DNA of 64,000 nt from Paenibacillus sp. YPG26 (GCF_023704175.1 NZ_CP084530.1:663501-727500); one strand, 5' to 3'; positions 1-7,826 are shown, numbered from the stretch's first letter. The notes: generated by a model not told the origin, from the letters alone. Numbers and translations: made by a program.

Positions 1-1734
1 TCCAGATATCAGACGATCCTGCAGGAGAGTCTGGTCAGTGTCAGGAATGGGCGCTATGTCATTCCGCTGAAGAAGGAATATTACCGCCAGGTCAAAGGGA
101 GCGTACTGGATTATTCAACGAGCGGGCAGACGGTATTTGTGGAGCCTTACGAGATATCGGGGCTTCAAGCTGAGCTTGAGCTGTTGCAGGGGGATGAGAG
201 CAGGGAAGAGGCCAAGGTTCTCAGCATGCTGTCCGACATGGTGGAGCAGGGGACCGAAGAAATCCGGATAAATATCAAGATTACCGGAACTTATGATTTT
301 ATCTTCGCCAAAGCCCGGCATGCGGTCGCCATAGGGGGCCAGGCGGTGGAGCTTAGTGAAGAAGGCCAGACCCGGCTGCTTGGCGCCAGGCATCCGAAGC
401 TGCTCCAGAACATGGTTCCACTGGATATCGAGATAGGGAAGAGCTTCAGAACCCTGATTATCACAGGGCCGAATACCGGAGGCAAGACCGTTGTACTCAA
501 GACCCTGGGATTACTAACCCTCATGGTGCAGTCGGGTCTGCTGGTTCCAGTGCTGCCCGGAAGCAGGTTCGGCGTCTATTCGAGAGTCATGGCCGTGATC
601 GGGGACGGACAAAGTATTGAACAATCCCTAAGCACCTTCTCCGCCCAGATTACCAGCTTGGTGGGCATGCTTGCCGCGGCAGATTCACGGACACTGCTAT
701 TAATCGATGAGCTGGCTGCCGGGACGGATCCTGGAGAGGGGATTGCGTTATCCACGGCCATTCTGGAGGAACTGAGCGGGCAAGGGGCTTCGGTACTTGT
801 GACTACTCATTTCAATGAGCTAAAAGTTCTGGCGGCGAGAACACCGGGCTTCGAGAATGCCCGGATGGAGTTCGATCCGGTATCCCTGCGTCCGCTGTAC
901 CGTCTGACCATTGGTCAGGCCGGACAGAGCTATGCGATAGAGATTGCCGATAAGCTGGGTATCCCTGCTGCTGTGCTTGACAGATCGAGGGCGCTGCTTT
1001 ACAAGCAGCCCGTCCGGGCAGAAGGGGAACGATATCCGGATGACCGGGAAGGGCCGGAAGAGTGGCGAGACCCTGTTATAAGTGACGTGGGAAGCGAGGA
1101 GCAGGTCGGCTCCAGGGAGCAGCCGGCTCGGAATGTCTCGGAGACAGGTACAGGGCGGATAGAAGATGGGGTTGGACGAACAGATGCGAGGGCTGGAGGA
1201 ACAGAAGCCGCAACAGGACGAACGAAGGCAGGGACTGAGCGGGCAGAAGCTATAACCGGACGGGCAGAATCAAGGACTTGGCGGGCAGAAGAAGTATCTG
1301 AGCGAACAGAAGCGGGAACTGAGCGAGAGGAAGCCATAAATACACGACTAGAAAAAGACCACAGTGATCAAGCCCAACTTCCTGGTGCTCAGGAAGAGCG
1401 TGAAGCATCGGCAGACCCGGTGGAGCAGCCAGCTGCGCCCCGGAGAGCTTTTGAAATTGGGGATGCCGTTAAAGTCACCTCTCTTGGAAAGGTAGGTATT
1501 GTGTACGAGGCTCAGGATCGGCAGGGGATGGTCGGTGTTATGGTTCAGAAGCAGAAGATGCGGGTTAACCATAAGCGCTTGAAGCCGTACATCTCCAAGG
1601 AGGAGCTGTACCCAGATGATTATGACTTCGATATTGTCTTTGAGACGAAAGAGAACCGGAAGAAGAAGAAAGTAATGAGGAAACGGCATGTGGAAGGAAT
1701 GACCATCATCCATCAGCCTGACCAAGACAGGTAG
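1..1734 (+). CDS. MutS2-like mismatch-repair family ATPase lacking Smr domain (5' end outside window)
   Basis: The reading frame is open from base 1, so the gene begins upstream of the window. The visible part has the MutS-family ATPase: Walker A GPNTGGKT near base 466, Walker B LLLIDE near 697 followed by AGTDPGEG, the form typical of MutS2 rather than MutS1. MutS2 proteins act on recombination intermediates or stalled ribosomes, and normally end with a coiled coil, a KOW-like segment and a Smr nuclease domain. Here the ATPase is followed by nine heptapeptide repeats (1153-1341), then a KOW-like segment (FEIGDAVKVTSLGKVGIV, near 1450), and the protein stops after a basic tail with no Smr domain. 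It is probably a second MutS2-like paralogue of the kind found in Paenibacillus. The family is confident; its role is unknown. The gene ends before the hairpin at 1836-1886. Confidence 0.85.
   Translation, partial: SRYQTILQESLVSVRNGRYVIPLKKEYYRQVKGSVLDYSTSGQTVFVEPYEISGLQAELELLQGDESREEAKVLSMLSDMVEQGTEEIRINIKITGTYDFIFAKARHAVAIGGQAVELSEEGQTRLLGARHPKLLQNMVPLDIEIGKSFRTLIITGPNTGGKTVVLKTLGLLTLMVQSGLLVPVLPGSRFGVYSRVMAVIGDGQSIEQSLSTFSAQITSLVGMLAAADSRTLLLIDELAAGTDPGEGIALSTAILEELSGQGASVLVTTHFNELKVLAARTPGFENARMEFDPVSLRPLYRLTIGQAGQSYAIEIADKLGIPAAVLDRSRALLYKQPVRAEGERYPDDREGPEEWRDPVISDVGSEEQVGSREQPARNVSETGTGRIEDGVGRTDARAGGTEAATGRTKAGTERAEAITGRAESRTWRAEEVSERTEAGTEREEAINTRLEKDHSDQAQLPGAQEEREASADPVEQPAAPRRAFEIGDAVKVTSLGKVGIVYEAQDRQGMVGVMVQKQKMRVNHKRLKPYISKEELYPDDYDFDIVFETKENRKKKKVMRKRHVEGMTIIHQPDQDR
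1153..1341 (+). repeat. Nine in-frame 21-bp repeats in the MutS2-like gene
   Basis: Nine consecutive 7-codon units have a consensus close to (G/E)R(T/A)EA-x-T. Examples are GRTKAGT, ERAEAIT, GRAESRT and ERTEAGT. The phase is exact: unit 1 starts at 1153 and unit 9 (EREEAIN) at 1321. The units are diverged in sequence but constant in length. They lie where MutS2 proteins usually have a coiled coil. Confidence 0.85.
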
Positions 1735-1835
1735 ACGTATAGAGCTTGCTTTGATAGACAGCTGATCCGCGTCAAGTATGTGAATCATAACCAGAGGCTA
1801 ATAAGCGGATCAGCATAATCAGCGGCATTAGCGGC

Positions 1836-1886
1836 AAAAGGGACATCAATTCATTCCAAGGCGGAATGAGGCTGATGTCCCTTTTT
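1836..1886. terminator. Bidirectional terminator between MutS2-like gene and fRMsr gene
   Basis: The 12-base arm AAAGGGACATCA (1837-1848) pairs with TGATGTCCCTTT (1873-1884), and an inner stem TCATTCC/GGAATGA extends it. A-tract and T-tract flank the two ends, so it can work for both convergent genes. Confidence 0.85.
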
Positions 1887-1898
1887 GTAACCGCATGT

Positions 1899-2384
1899 CT
1901 AGACTGCCAGCTCTTCGGTAAGAATCTGAACGAACTTCTCCAGATACTCCTTGTCCAGTTCATCAAATCTTCCCTTCAGCGGGCTGTCAATATCCAGCAC
2001 GCCAATCAGCTGGCCGTTCTTGATGACCGGAATGACAATCTCGCTGTTGGAAGCCGCATCACAGGCAATATGACCCGGGAAGGCATGGACATCCTCAACA
2101 ACGAGCGTTCTACGCTCCCCGGCGGAAGTCCCGCATACTCCGCGGCCAAGCGGAATGCGGATGCAGGCCGGAAGCCCCTGGAACGGGCCAAGCACCAGCT
2201 CTGTACCGTCGAACAGGTAGAAGCCAACCCAATTCACATCTTTAAGAAATTGGCCAAGGAGAGCTGAGGCATTAGCCAGATTAGCGATCAGGCTGGGCTC
2301 ACCGTGAACGAGTCCTCTCAGCTGACCAAGAACAGTCTCGTATTGATCATGGCGGGTGCCAGTATAATGATCTGCATGAAACAT
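1899..2384 (-). CDS. Free methionine-R-sulfoxide reductase (GAF domain, fRMsr)
   Basis: The 161-residue single GAF domain is the usual size for fRMsr (MsrC in E. coli, YtsP-type in Bacillus), which reduces free methionine-R-sulfoxide with thioredoxin in the cytoplasm. Cysteines lie at residues 74, 84 and 108. Their spacing (10 and 24) matches the catalytic and resolving cysteines of the E. coli enzyme. The GAF core VNWVGFYLF and the end of the domain (IGVLDIDSP) are intact. The gene stands alone, with a purine-rich ribosome site before the ATG and the shared hairpin at its 3' end. Confidence 0.88.
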   Translation of the reverse strand: MFHADHYTGTRHDQYETVLGQLRGLVHGEPSLIANLANASALLGQFLKDVNWVGFYLFDGTELVLGPFQGLPACIRIPLGRGVCGTSAGERRTLVVEDVHAFPGHIACDAASNSEIVIPVIKNGQLIGVLDIDSPLKGRFDELDKEYLEKFVQILTEELAV

Positions 2385-2562
2385 AGGTGTTCCCCCTTTT
2401 GGTGAATCAACGTTTTAATTAGAGCCCTTTTTGAGCCGGATGTCAACAGGTCATTCCCTAGAAATCAAGGCCCGGTAAGGCTTGAAGGCCGCTGAGTGTT
2501 TCCTAGGTAGCTGCTCGGGGTAAGTACAGTCTGAGCATCTCACACCGGAAGGAGAGTTATGT

Positions 2563-2856
2563 ATGCGCGCAGATGTGCAAAATTTGTTTATCCGAATTCA
2601 CATGCTCCACAAAGCTGGAATGGAAGATATTAATATGGGGGACATGCTGCTGCTGCTTGAGAAGCATGGCTACAAGGTTGCCGAGCGTGAAGTGAAGCAG
2701 GAGCTCGAGAGGCTGACCGAGGACAATTTCCTCACGCCCCACGATGATCAATATTCAATTACCGGTGCGGGGATTGAAGAGCTGAAAGAGATCAGAGCCG
2801 TGCTTCATGGACTCTGCAGCGAGGTTCTTCAGCCGGAGGCGGAACAGACAAGATAA
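2563..2856 (+). CDS. Small winged-helix-like protein of unknown function
   Basis: This 97-residue protein has a good ribosome site (GGAAGGAG) ahead of ATG. I do not recognise the family. The layout resembles a winged helix: a helical start, a recognition-helix-like stretch (REVKQELERLTEDNFL), a short hairpin (TPHDDQYSIT) and a final helix, as in PadR- or RpoE-delta-like folds. It lies between the fRMsr gene and the peptide-receptor locus, with a terminator-like hairpin after it, so it appears to be its own unit. A DNA-binding role is only inferred. Confidence 0.6.
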   Translation: MRADVQNLFIRIHMLHKAGMEDINMGDMLLLLEKHGYKVAEREVKQELERLTEDNFLTPHDDQYSITGAGIEELKEIRAVLHGLCSEVLQPEAEQTR

Positions 2857-2892
2857 TCAAGGTTTAGCTGATATATAACATAGCGAAAAAAA

Positions 2893-2970
2893 GGCGGCTC
2901 TATTACTTATTTCAGAAGGATTTTCCATCTAATCCGGTGAATAACTAATAGGGTGGCCTATTATTTTTTT
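2893..2970 (+). terminator. Imperfect hairpin with T-tract after the 97-residue gene
   Basis: The region 2893-2911 (starting GGCGGCTCTATTA) pairs imperfectly with 2939-2958 (ending TAATAGGGTGGCC). A run TTATTTTTTT (2961-2970) follows. It separates the small gene from the receptor promoter. Confidence 0.6.
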
Positions 2971-2980
2971 AATTAACCAT

Positions 2981-3009
2981 TTGTTAAAAATATGCAATTT
3001 TGGTATTAT
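2981..3009 (+). promoter_or_regulatory. Promoter of the peptide-receptor gene
   Basis: TTGTTA (2981-2986) and TATTAT (3004-3009) are separated by 17 bases. The expected start near 3016 gives a short leader holding the ribosome site AGGAGGTG (3022-3029). The -10 region GTATTATTATAGA resembles that of the peptide-gene promoter at 4475. Confidence 0.65.
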
Positions 3010-3033
3010 TATAGATAGATTAGGAGGTGCTGA

Positions 3034-4428
3034 ATGGAGTCTATGAGCTCAATTCGTTCGGAAATTGAGGATCACCTTTCGAGCTCCGGTTATACACTCA
3101 CCACATTCGGACACCTTTCCGGAATGAACAGGGGCAGTCTTAGCGCAATTCTGCACGGAACTCCCCCAAAGCCTATAGCTATAAGACAATTAGACATTAT
3201 TACAGAGACGCTGGGATACCCGGAAGGGTGGTTCTACCATTTATATCTGGATGAGTGTTTTGCCGGAACGAAGGTTTCGCGAAGACGGCTGGAGCCTTAT
3301 TTGATTCGATGTGCCGAGCTGAACAAGGAGGAATGTCTGAAGGCGGCAATTGTAAGATTGCTGGAGACACCCAAACCGATTGGGATTCTGTTCGATATAG
3401 GCGAGAAGCTATATCAGAAGGGCCGAATAGCGGAATCGGCCTTGTTCCATGAAGCTGTGGCGGAGATGGAGAAGGACAGCCATTCCGAGCGTCTCGCCAT
3501 AAGTCAGTACCGGTTGTTCATGGGAAAGCAGGGACCGGATGCGGAGGAGAACTGGAAGGCCGTGATCCGGTTCGAGCCTTTTCGCAAGCGGCTTCCGGAG
3601 AATCACCAGCTTGATGCCCTTCTGAAGCTTGCTAATGTCTGCTTTACACTGCATAAGTGGAAGGAAGTAGAGAAGTACTCTGATGAGCTGAGAGCATTGG
3701 CCCAGGCCGTATACCGGGAACAATTGAGACGGAAAGTACGGGAGAAGTCTTGTGAAGTGCTGGATACAGAACGGCACCTGGTGGTCTATTATGGTCAGGG
3801 CTATCTCCTGAAGACGGTCGCTCTCCAGAAGCAGGATCTGTATGATAAAGCGAAGAAGTACGTCACCGGCTATGCAGACTTAAGCTGGTTCGAGAATTTG
3901 AACGAAATAGGCTGGATGGAAGTCAAGAAATTCAAGGTCTGGGCCCGGGCGAATGCCTATACGCTGGAGATGCTCACTGGGAACATTGATATTTTGCCGG
4001 ATTACTGTCAATTTCTGCAGGATCACCCTGAAGAGATTCTTCCTGGTCTGCTGACCATTGTTGAATCGGCGAATAAATACGGTTTCTATGCCGACCCTGT
4101 TATTGAACAGTGCTCCCAGGTGATCCAGAAGCTTAACAATCAGAACCCCATTGAAGTGGACAGGCATTATTCCTACCGCTACCAGCTCTCGATCTACCAT
4201 TTCAGGAAGAATCAATATATAGAGGGAATAGCCCACATCCTGGTTGCCCTGAAGCTGGCTTACCTGCAGAACAATGATAGAGATGTCATTCAGAGTGTGA
4301 CCTTATTTGAGGCTTACAGGGCTCATGCATCGGAACAGCAGAAGAGGGAATACCAGCTTTTGATGGAGGAGATCAGAAGCAAGGAGAAAGGTTATCCTAC
4401 CGTGGGCCGCCGCTATCATTTCGCATAG
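3034..4428 (+). CDS. RRNPP-type peptide receptor (HTH plus TPR; AloR/AimR-like)
   Basis: The 464-residue protein starts with a helix-turn-helix of about 65 residues (LTTFGHLSGMNRGSLSAIL), followed by a long all-helical region with the look of TPR repeats (for example FDIGEKLYQKGRIAESALFHEA). This is the plan of RRNPP quorum-sensing receptors, which bind an imported short peptide in the TPR groove and change transcription or a partner protein. The length and the missing phosphatase-type N-terminus fit the AimR-like receptors (AloR) described in Paenibacillus better than Rap proteins. A 39-residue secreted pro-peptide gene follows at 4586 and a Spo0E-family gene at 4948, as expected for a receptor/peptide cassette linked to sporulation. 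The start is set by AGGAGGTG six bases upstream. The peptide match is inferred from position. Confidence 0.85.
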   Translation: MESMSSIRSEIEDHLSSSGYTLTTFGHLSGMNRGSLSAILHGTPPKPIAIRQLDIITETLGYPEGWFYHLYLDECFAGTKVSRRRLEPYLIRCAELNKEECLKAAIVRLLETPKPIGILFDIGEKLYQKGRIAESALFHEAVAEMEKDSHSERLAISQYRLFMGKQGPDAEENWKAVIRFEPFRKRLPENHQLDALLKLANVCFTLHKWKEVEKYSDELRALAQAVYREQLRRKVREKSCEVLDTERHLVVYYGQGYLLKTVALQKQDLYDKAKKYVTGYADLSWFENLNEIGWMEVKKFKVWARANAYTLEMLTGNIDILPDYCQFLQDHPEEILPGLLTIVESANKYGFYADPVIEQCSQVIQKLNNQNPIEVDRHYSYRYQLSIYHFRKNQYIEGIAHILVALKLAYLQNNDRDVIQSVTLFEAYRAHASEQQKREYQLLMEEIRSKEKGYPTVGRRYHFA

Positions 4429-4450
4429 TAATCAATTTCGCTGAAAAATC

Positions 4451-4480
4451 TTTACAAAAATAGAAGTTACCTAGTATTAT
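4451..4480 (+). promoter_or_regulatory. Probable separate promoter for the pro-peptide gene
   Basis: TTTACA (4451-4456) and TATTAT (4475-4480) have an 18-base spacer. The leader of about 95 bases runs to the pro-peptide. The string TATTATAGA is shared with the receptor promoter, which could be a common binding site or just a similar -10 element. Confidence 0.55.
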
Positions 4481-4585
4481 AGACTTATAGGGAATATTAT
4501 CCAAATTAGTATAACCCTGTACTACTCACAGATCTATTTCGGCATAAGAGAATGAAATAAAGTCCTGAATCAGGAGGTGAGCAGA

Positions 4586-4705
4586 ATGAAGAAGGTAATC
4601 TTGTCTCTGGTCTTGGCTGTAGGAATCTTTAGTGGCGTTGCTGCTGCAGCACCAGCTTCTCACGGCGGTATTCAACCTTTGCTCAACCATGGCGTTGGCG
4701 GCTAG
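4586..4705 (+). CDS. Secreted signalling pro-peptide (AloP/Phr-like)
   Basis: This gene encodes 39 residues. It has a strong ribosome site (AGGAGGTGAG) and a clean Sec signal peptide: MKK, a hydrophobic core (VILSLVLAVGIF), then SGVAAAA with an A-x-A-type cleavage site. The remaining tail, APASHGGIQPLLNHGVGG, is small, glycine-rich and ends in HGVGG. Phr/AloP precursors follow this plan: Sec export, extracellular trimming to a 5-10 residue peptide, uptake by an oligopeptide permease, and binding to the neighbouring RRNPP receptor. The gene lies 157 bases after the receptor, on the same strand, with its own promoter and a strong terminator. The mature form is not known; the C-terminal 6-10 residues are the best guess. 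Confidence 0.85.
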   Translation: MKKVILSLVLAVGIFSGVAAAAPASHGGIQPLLNHGVGG

Positions 4706-4721
4706 GGAATCATACCCGAAG

Positions 4722-4744
4722 AGCACTCGAGAGAGTGCTTTTTT
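4722..4744 (+). terminator. Terminator of the pro-peptide gene
   Basis: The stem AGCACTC (4722-4728) / GAGTGCT (4733-4739) is followed by TTTTT. It begins 16 bases after the pro-peptide stop codon, so the peptide mRNA is short. Confidence 0.9.
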
Positions 4745-4947
4745 AATTTCATAGACATTAAGCCGGATGGAATGACTGTAGAATTATCAGGTGCAACCGA
4801 TAGATACAGATATATAGTGCTTGATATGCAGGTCGTTCGCAGCTGGATAATTCCGACATAAATCCTGATTTTTTGTTTTTGAAAAATATGTTTTTTTGGC
4901 ATCATGGGGTATGATAAGCTGGTAATGATAGGAGAGAAGGTGAGAAT

Positions 4948-5166
4948 ATGGCATCCAAGGCTTATCAACCGCATGAACGACCTAATAAAGGCAGCAGAGT
5001 AAATGAAGAACTTCTTACGATTATAGAGAGTCTTAGATACGAACTGGCGGCTATGGCTGGAGAACAGGATTTCACCAATCCCCATGTTCTGGAGCTCAGC
5101 CAGCGGCTGGACAAATATATCGTTATGGCACAACACCAAATGGTCAGCGGTTATGCAGTGGAGTAG
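4948..5166 (+). CDS. Spo0E-family aspartyl-phosphate phosphatase
   Basis: The 72-residue protein has the Spo0E-like pattern: a first helix (LLTIIESLRYEL), a short loop (TNPHVLEL) and the signature SQRLDKYI at residues 51-58. Spo0E-like proteins dephosphorylate Spo0A~P and so delay sporulation. The ribosome site is AGAGAAGGTGAG. It lies directly after the receptor/pro-peptide pair, which hints that the signalling locus feeds into the Spo0A phosphorelay, but it has a spacer of 242 bases and so may be transcribed separately. The family call is confident; the link to the receptor is inferred. Confidence 0.85.
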   Translation: MASKAYQPHERPNKGSRVNEELLTIIESLRYELAAMAGEQDFTNPHVLELSQRLDKYIVMAQHQMVSGYAVE

Positions 5167-5196
5167 ATTATGGCTAATTGCCTGTGTAAAATAACA

Positions 5197-5240
5197 TAAG
5201 CCGCCTTAGCTTGAATCTGACAAGCATAAGGCGGCTTTAA
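5197..5240. terminator. Bidirectional terminator between spo0E-like gene and hydrolase
   Basis: TAAGCCGCCTTA...GCTT pairs with AAGC...ATAAGGCGGCTTTA. It lies between two convergent genes. Confidence 0.8.
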
Positions 5241-5255
5241 GGCGTTCGGGTATTC

Positions 5256-6242
5256 TTAGTGCTGCGGCGCAGAAGTAATAGAGATGCCGGACTGGGTGGG
5301 CTGACCCGCGTCTATCCTTGAAGTAGAGCCTTCAAGAACTCCATCTATGAAAGCGTGCACCTTCCTGGTGTAGCCTTCGGGGTCCACTCCGTAGGCTTTG
5401 GCATGCTTGGCCCCGTCAATGATTAGCAGATCCCTGATTCCAGACTTGGCATCATACATATCCCTGCTCATACGGGTAGGTACATAAGTATCCGCCGAGC
5501 CATGAATGAACAACACGGGCAAGAGACTCTGCCGAACCGCCCGGATAGGGCTGACCTGGTCAAGTCGGAACCCCGCCTTGCGTTCAAGGCGCTTATCAAT
5601 GAGAGACATGAGAGGAAACGCGGGCAGCTTGTTCAGAACCGTCAGTTGATAACGGATTAACTCGGTCAGATCGGAATAAGGGCAGTCGGCAATCACAAAT
5701 TGGACGTTCGGATGGGCGATGCTCAAGTATTCCAGAACTGTTCCACCCCCCATAGACTGACCATGAAGTCCAATCAGGACATCCTCTCCGTAATGTTCGC
5801 GAACCCAGCCCACCCATACTTCGATATCATATTTCTCTTGGAAGCCGTAGGTGGTATAACGGCCTTGGCTTCTGCCGTGGCGGCGCTGATCCACAAGCAG
5901 AACGTTAAATTCCTTGTCCTCGAACATGCCTGCGAATTGAGAGGATACCTCTAAGGCCCCCGTATATCCATGTACGATGATAGCCCAGCGTGGGGAGCCT
6001 GGGTGGGATTCCAGCACATGTCCCCTTAACAGCAGGCCATCGCGTGAGGTAACGCTAACTTCCTTTTTGATCAGAGCTTCAAATTTCTCACGGGAGAACA
6101 CTCCTGTCTTCTCCATAAATTTGAACCGCCCTTCGTACGTCTGCGGCCGCATTTGCGTAATCTGACGGAAGCCATACCGGGTGAGACCGCTCAGGGTAAG
6201 CAAGATAATGAGTACTACAATAATCACAACGGTGTATGTCAT
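5256..6242 (-). CDS. Membrane-anchored alpha/beta hydrolase (YqkD-like)
   Basis: This 328-residue protein begins with one membrane segment (VVIIVVLIILLTLSGL), so the hydrolase domain is probably anchored to the cell membrane. The fold is clear: oxyanion region VHGYTG near residue 90, nucleophile elbow GQSMGGG, acid loop HGSADTYVP and a late histidine in GAKHAKAY. The closest recognised type is Bacillus YqkD, an uncharacterised peptidase/esterase-like hydrolase. The substrate is unknown. It is transcribed alone, with the ribosome site (revcomp of TCCTCC) just before ATG. Confidence 0.8.
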   Translation of the reverse strand: MTYTVVIIVVLIILLTLSGLTRYGFRQITQMRPQTYEGRFKFMEKTGVFSREKFEALIKKEVSVTSRDGLLLRGHVLESHPGSPRWAIIVHGYTGALEVSSQFAGMFEDKEFNVLLVDQRRHGRSQGRYTTYGFQEKYDIEVWVGWVREHYGEDVLIGLHGQSMGGGTVLEYLSIAHPNVQFVIADCPYSDLTELIRYQLTVLNKLPAFPLMSLIDKRLERKAGFRLDQVSPIRAVRQSLLPVLFIHGSADTYVPTRMSRDMYDAKSGIRDLLIIDGAKHAKAYGVDPEGYTRKVHAFIDGVLEGSTSRIDAGQPTQSGISITSAPQH

Positions 6243-6404
6243 GAGAGAGATTCCTCCAAACCTGGTTCTTAATGCTTATATTATCACCGAAATGTTAGCT
6301 GGAATATCGTCTCTGTAAAATTGTTGTCAAGACTTTGACGAGAACGGAGTAAGTATGGTTACCTAGGTTAAGTGGTTAGAACTGCTCAAGGAGGAGTGGA
6401 CAGA

Positions 6405-6983
6405 ATGTACAGATGCGGGGGAGTCATTCCTGAGCTTCATAGCAGCCGCCTGCGGCTTAGAAGGCTGGAGGATAGTGACGCGGCACAGCTCTTCAAGTAT
6501 TGGGGGGATGACGAGGTCGTCAGGTATCTGAACATGTCCAGACTGGAAACAGTACAGGATACGCTGGATATGATTAACTTGCTTAATGGCTTGTCCGAGA
6601 GCGAAGATACCCTGAGGTGGGGCATTGAGCTGAAGGAAACCGGCGTTCTGGTCGGCAGCTGCGGATTCAATGTATGGCAGCTGGCCGGAGCCAACCGGGG
6701 GGAGATCGGCTACGATCTTGGGGTAGATTACTGGGGCAGAGGTTATATGCCGGAGGCTCTGCTCACCCTTATGGAATTCGGCTTTTCTGTGATGGGGCTT
6801 AACCGGATTGAAGCGCTTGTGCTGCCGGAGAACAGCGCCTCAAGAAGGATGCTGAACAAGCTTGGATTTCAAGAAGAGGGGCTGCTGCGGGAGTATCAGC
6901 AGAATGAACAGGCTGAAGGGTATATTGATCTGTATTTATATGCGCTTTTGAAAAGGGAATTTGTGCAGAGGAGCGTGACATAG
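6405..6983 (+). CDS. GNAT N-acetyltransferase (RimJ/RimL type)
   Basis: The 192-residue protein has the RimJ/RimL layout: an opening strand (LHSSRLRLRRLEDSDAAQLF), the central GEIGYDLGVDYWGRGYMPEAL coenzyme-A binding region, and the closing NSASRRMLNKLGFQEEGLLRE. These enzymes acetylate protein N-termini, antibiotics or small amines; the substrate here is unknown. The start at 6405 is preferred to an upstream GTG because AAGGAGG (6388-6394) sits at the right distance. Its stop codon overlaps the GTG start of ecfT by one base, so the two are translationally coupled. Confidence 0.82.
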   Translation: MYRCGGVIPELHSSRLRLRRLEDSDAAQLFKYWGDDEVVRYLNMSRLETVQDTLDMINLLNGLSESEDTLRWGIELKETGVLVGSCGFNVWQLAGANRGEIGYDLGVDYWGRGYMPEALLTLMEFGFSVMGLNRIEALVLPENSASRRMLNKLGFQEEGLLREYQQNEQAEGYIDLYLYALLKREFVQRSVT

Positions 6984-7744
6984 TGAGCGGCAGAACTACA
7001 AAATTAAAGGGACGCTTCGTTCTTCAGGGGTTCGATCCTCTAAGCAAGCTGGTTGCTCTGATCTGTCTTGCTGCACTCGCGATGCACTGGGAGAATCCGC
7101 TTCCGCTGGCATTAATGCTTGTGTTCCTGGCAGGCGCAGCGTGCTTCGGAGCTGGGATGACGCTTGGGGCACTGAGGCAGAGAATGGCTTTTATCGGCGG
7201 ATTCAGTCTGCCTCTATTCCTGTTGACCACACTTGCGGCCCCGGGCGGCAGGGTGCTTGGGTCGATCGGACCTCTGGAGCTGACTACAGGAGGGCTGTAC
7301 GATGGTGGTGCGGCCGCACTTCGGATGTGCTGTCTGTTCCTTTCTTCGCTGGTCTACATTGCTTCCACCGATCCCGGAGACTTCGTGATAATGGTGGTAC
7401 AGAAGCTGAAGATTCCGTATCGGCTGGCGTTCGGGGTATCGATTGCGCTGACATTCCTTCCCCTGCTAGAGCAGGAAGGCAGAGCAGCCGCCGCAGCCCG
7501 GGAGATTCGGGGTGGCCGCCCAGTGCGGGGAGTCCGAGGACGGGTACAGCGGATCAAGAGTCATGTGGCTGCCATGTTCACTGCTGCGATTAGACGGATC
7601 CAGCAGACGGCGGGAGCCATGGAGTCCAAGGGGTTCGGAGCCTACCCCGGCAGAACCTTCCTCAGAGAGGTGCCGCTTCAGATGAAGGGGCTGCTCATGA
7701 TGCTGGCAAGTGTGATAGTCACCGCCTGCATGTGGGTCCTGTAG
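6983..7744 (+). CDS. ecfT: ECF transporter transmembrane protein EcfT (YkoC-like)
   Basis: EcfT is the membrane coupling subunit of energy-coupling factor vitamin transporters; it links the ATPases to the substrate-binding S component. The 253-residue protein has several membrane segments and the two cytoplasmic coupling motifs of the family, AAREIRGG near residue 172 and AMESKGFGA near 213. The GTG start overlaps the stop of the acetyltransferase. The S component and fused ATPase follow at 7843 and 8440 but have their own promoter, so EcfT may be made both with and without them. An unrelated S component elsewhere could also use it. Confidence 0.87.
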   Translation: MSGRTTKLKGRFVLQGFDPLSKLVALICLAALAMHWENPLPLALMLVFLAGAACFGAGMTLGALRQRMAFIGGFSLPLFLLTTLAAPGGRVLGSIGPLELTTGGLYDGGAAALRMCCLFLSSLVYIASTDPGDFVIMVVQKLKIPYRLAFGVSIALTFLPLLEQEGRAAAAAREIRGGRPVRGVRGRVQRIKSHVAAMFTAAIRRIQQTAGAMESKGFGAYPGRTFLREVPLQMKGLLMMLASVIVTACMWVL

Positions 7745-7778
7745 AGGGCTGGACGGCCGATAGAATTATAAATAGGAC

Positions 7779-7807
7779 TTGACGCAGGATAATTGTTAAC
7801 CTAAATT
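7779..7807 (+). promoter_or_regulatory. Promoter of the S component/ATPase genes
   Basis: TTGACG (7779-7784) and TAAATT (7802-7807) have a 17-base spacer. The -10 element lies inside the BirA-like dyad at 7792-7826, so a bound repressor would block polymerase. Confidence 0.6.
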
Positions 7808-7826
7808 AATATTGTTAGTTGACAAT
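7792..7826 (+). promoter_or_regulatory. BirA-like operator (biotin repressor-type dyad)
   Basis: ATTGTTAACC (7792-7801) and AGTTGACAAT (7817-7826) are half sites separated by 15 bases. The left arm matches the BirA half-site TTGTTAACC exactly and the right arm differs from GGTTAACAA at two positions. The spacing fits the 14-16 bases seen in Firmicute BirA operators. That BirA binds here is an inference. Confidence 0.6.

Noticed and set aside
6300..6404. A promoter or regulatory dyad before the acetyltransferase/ecfT pair (TTGTCAAGACTTTGACGAG)
   Set aside because: The TTGTCA and TTTGAC parts look dyad-like but no matching -10 box or known motif could be placed.
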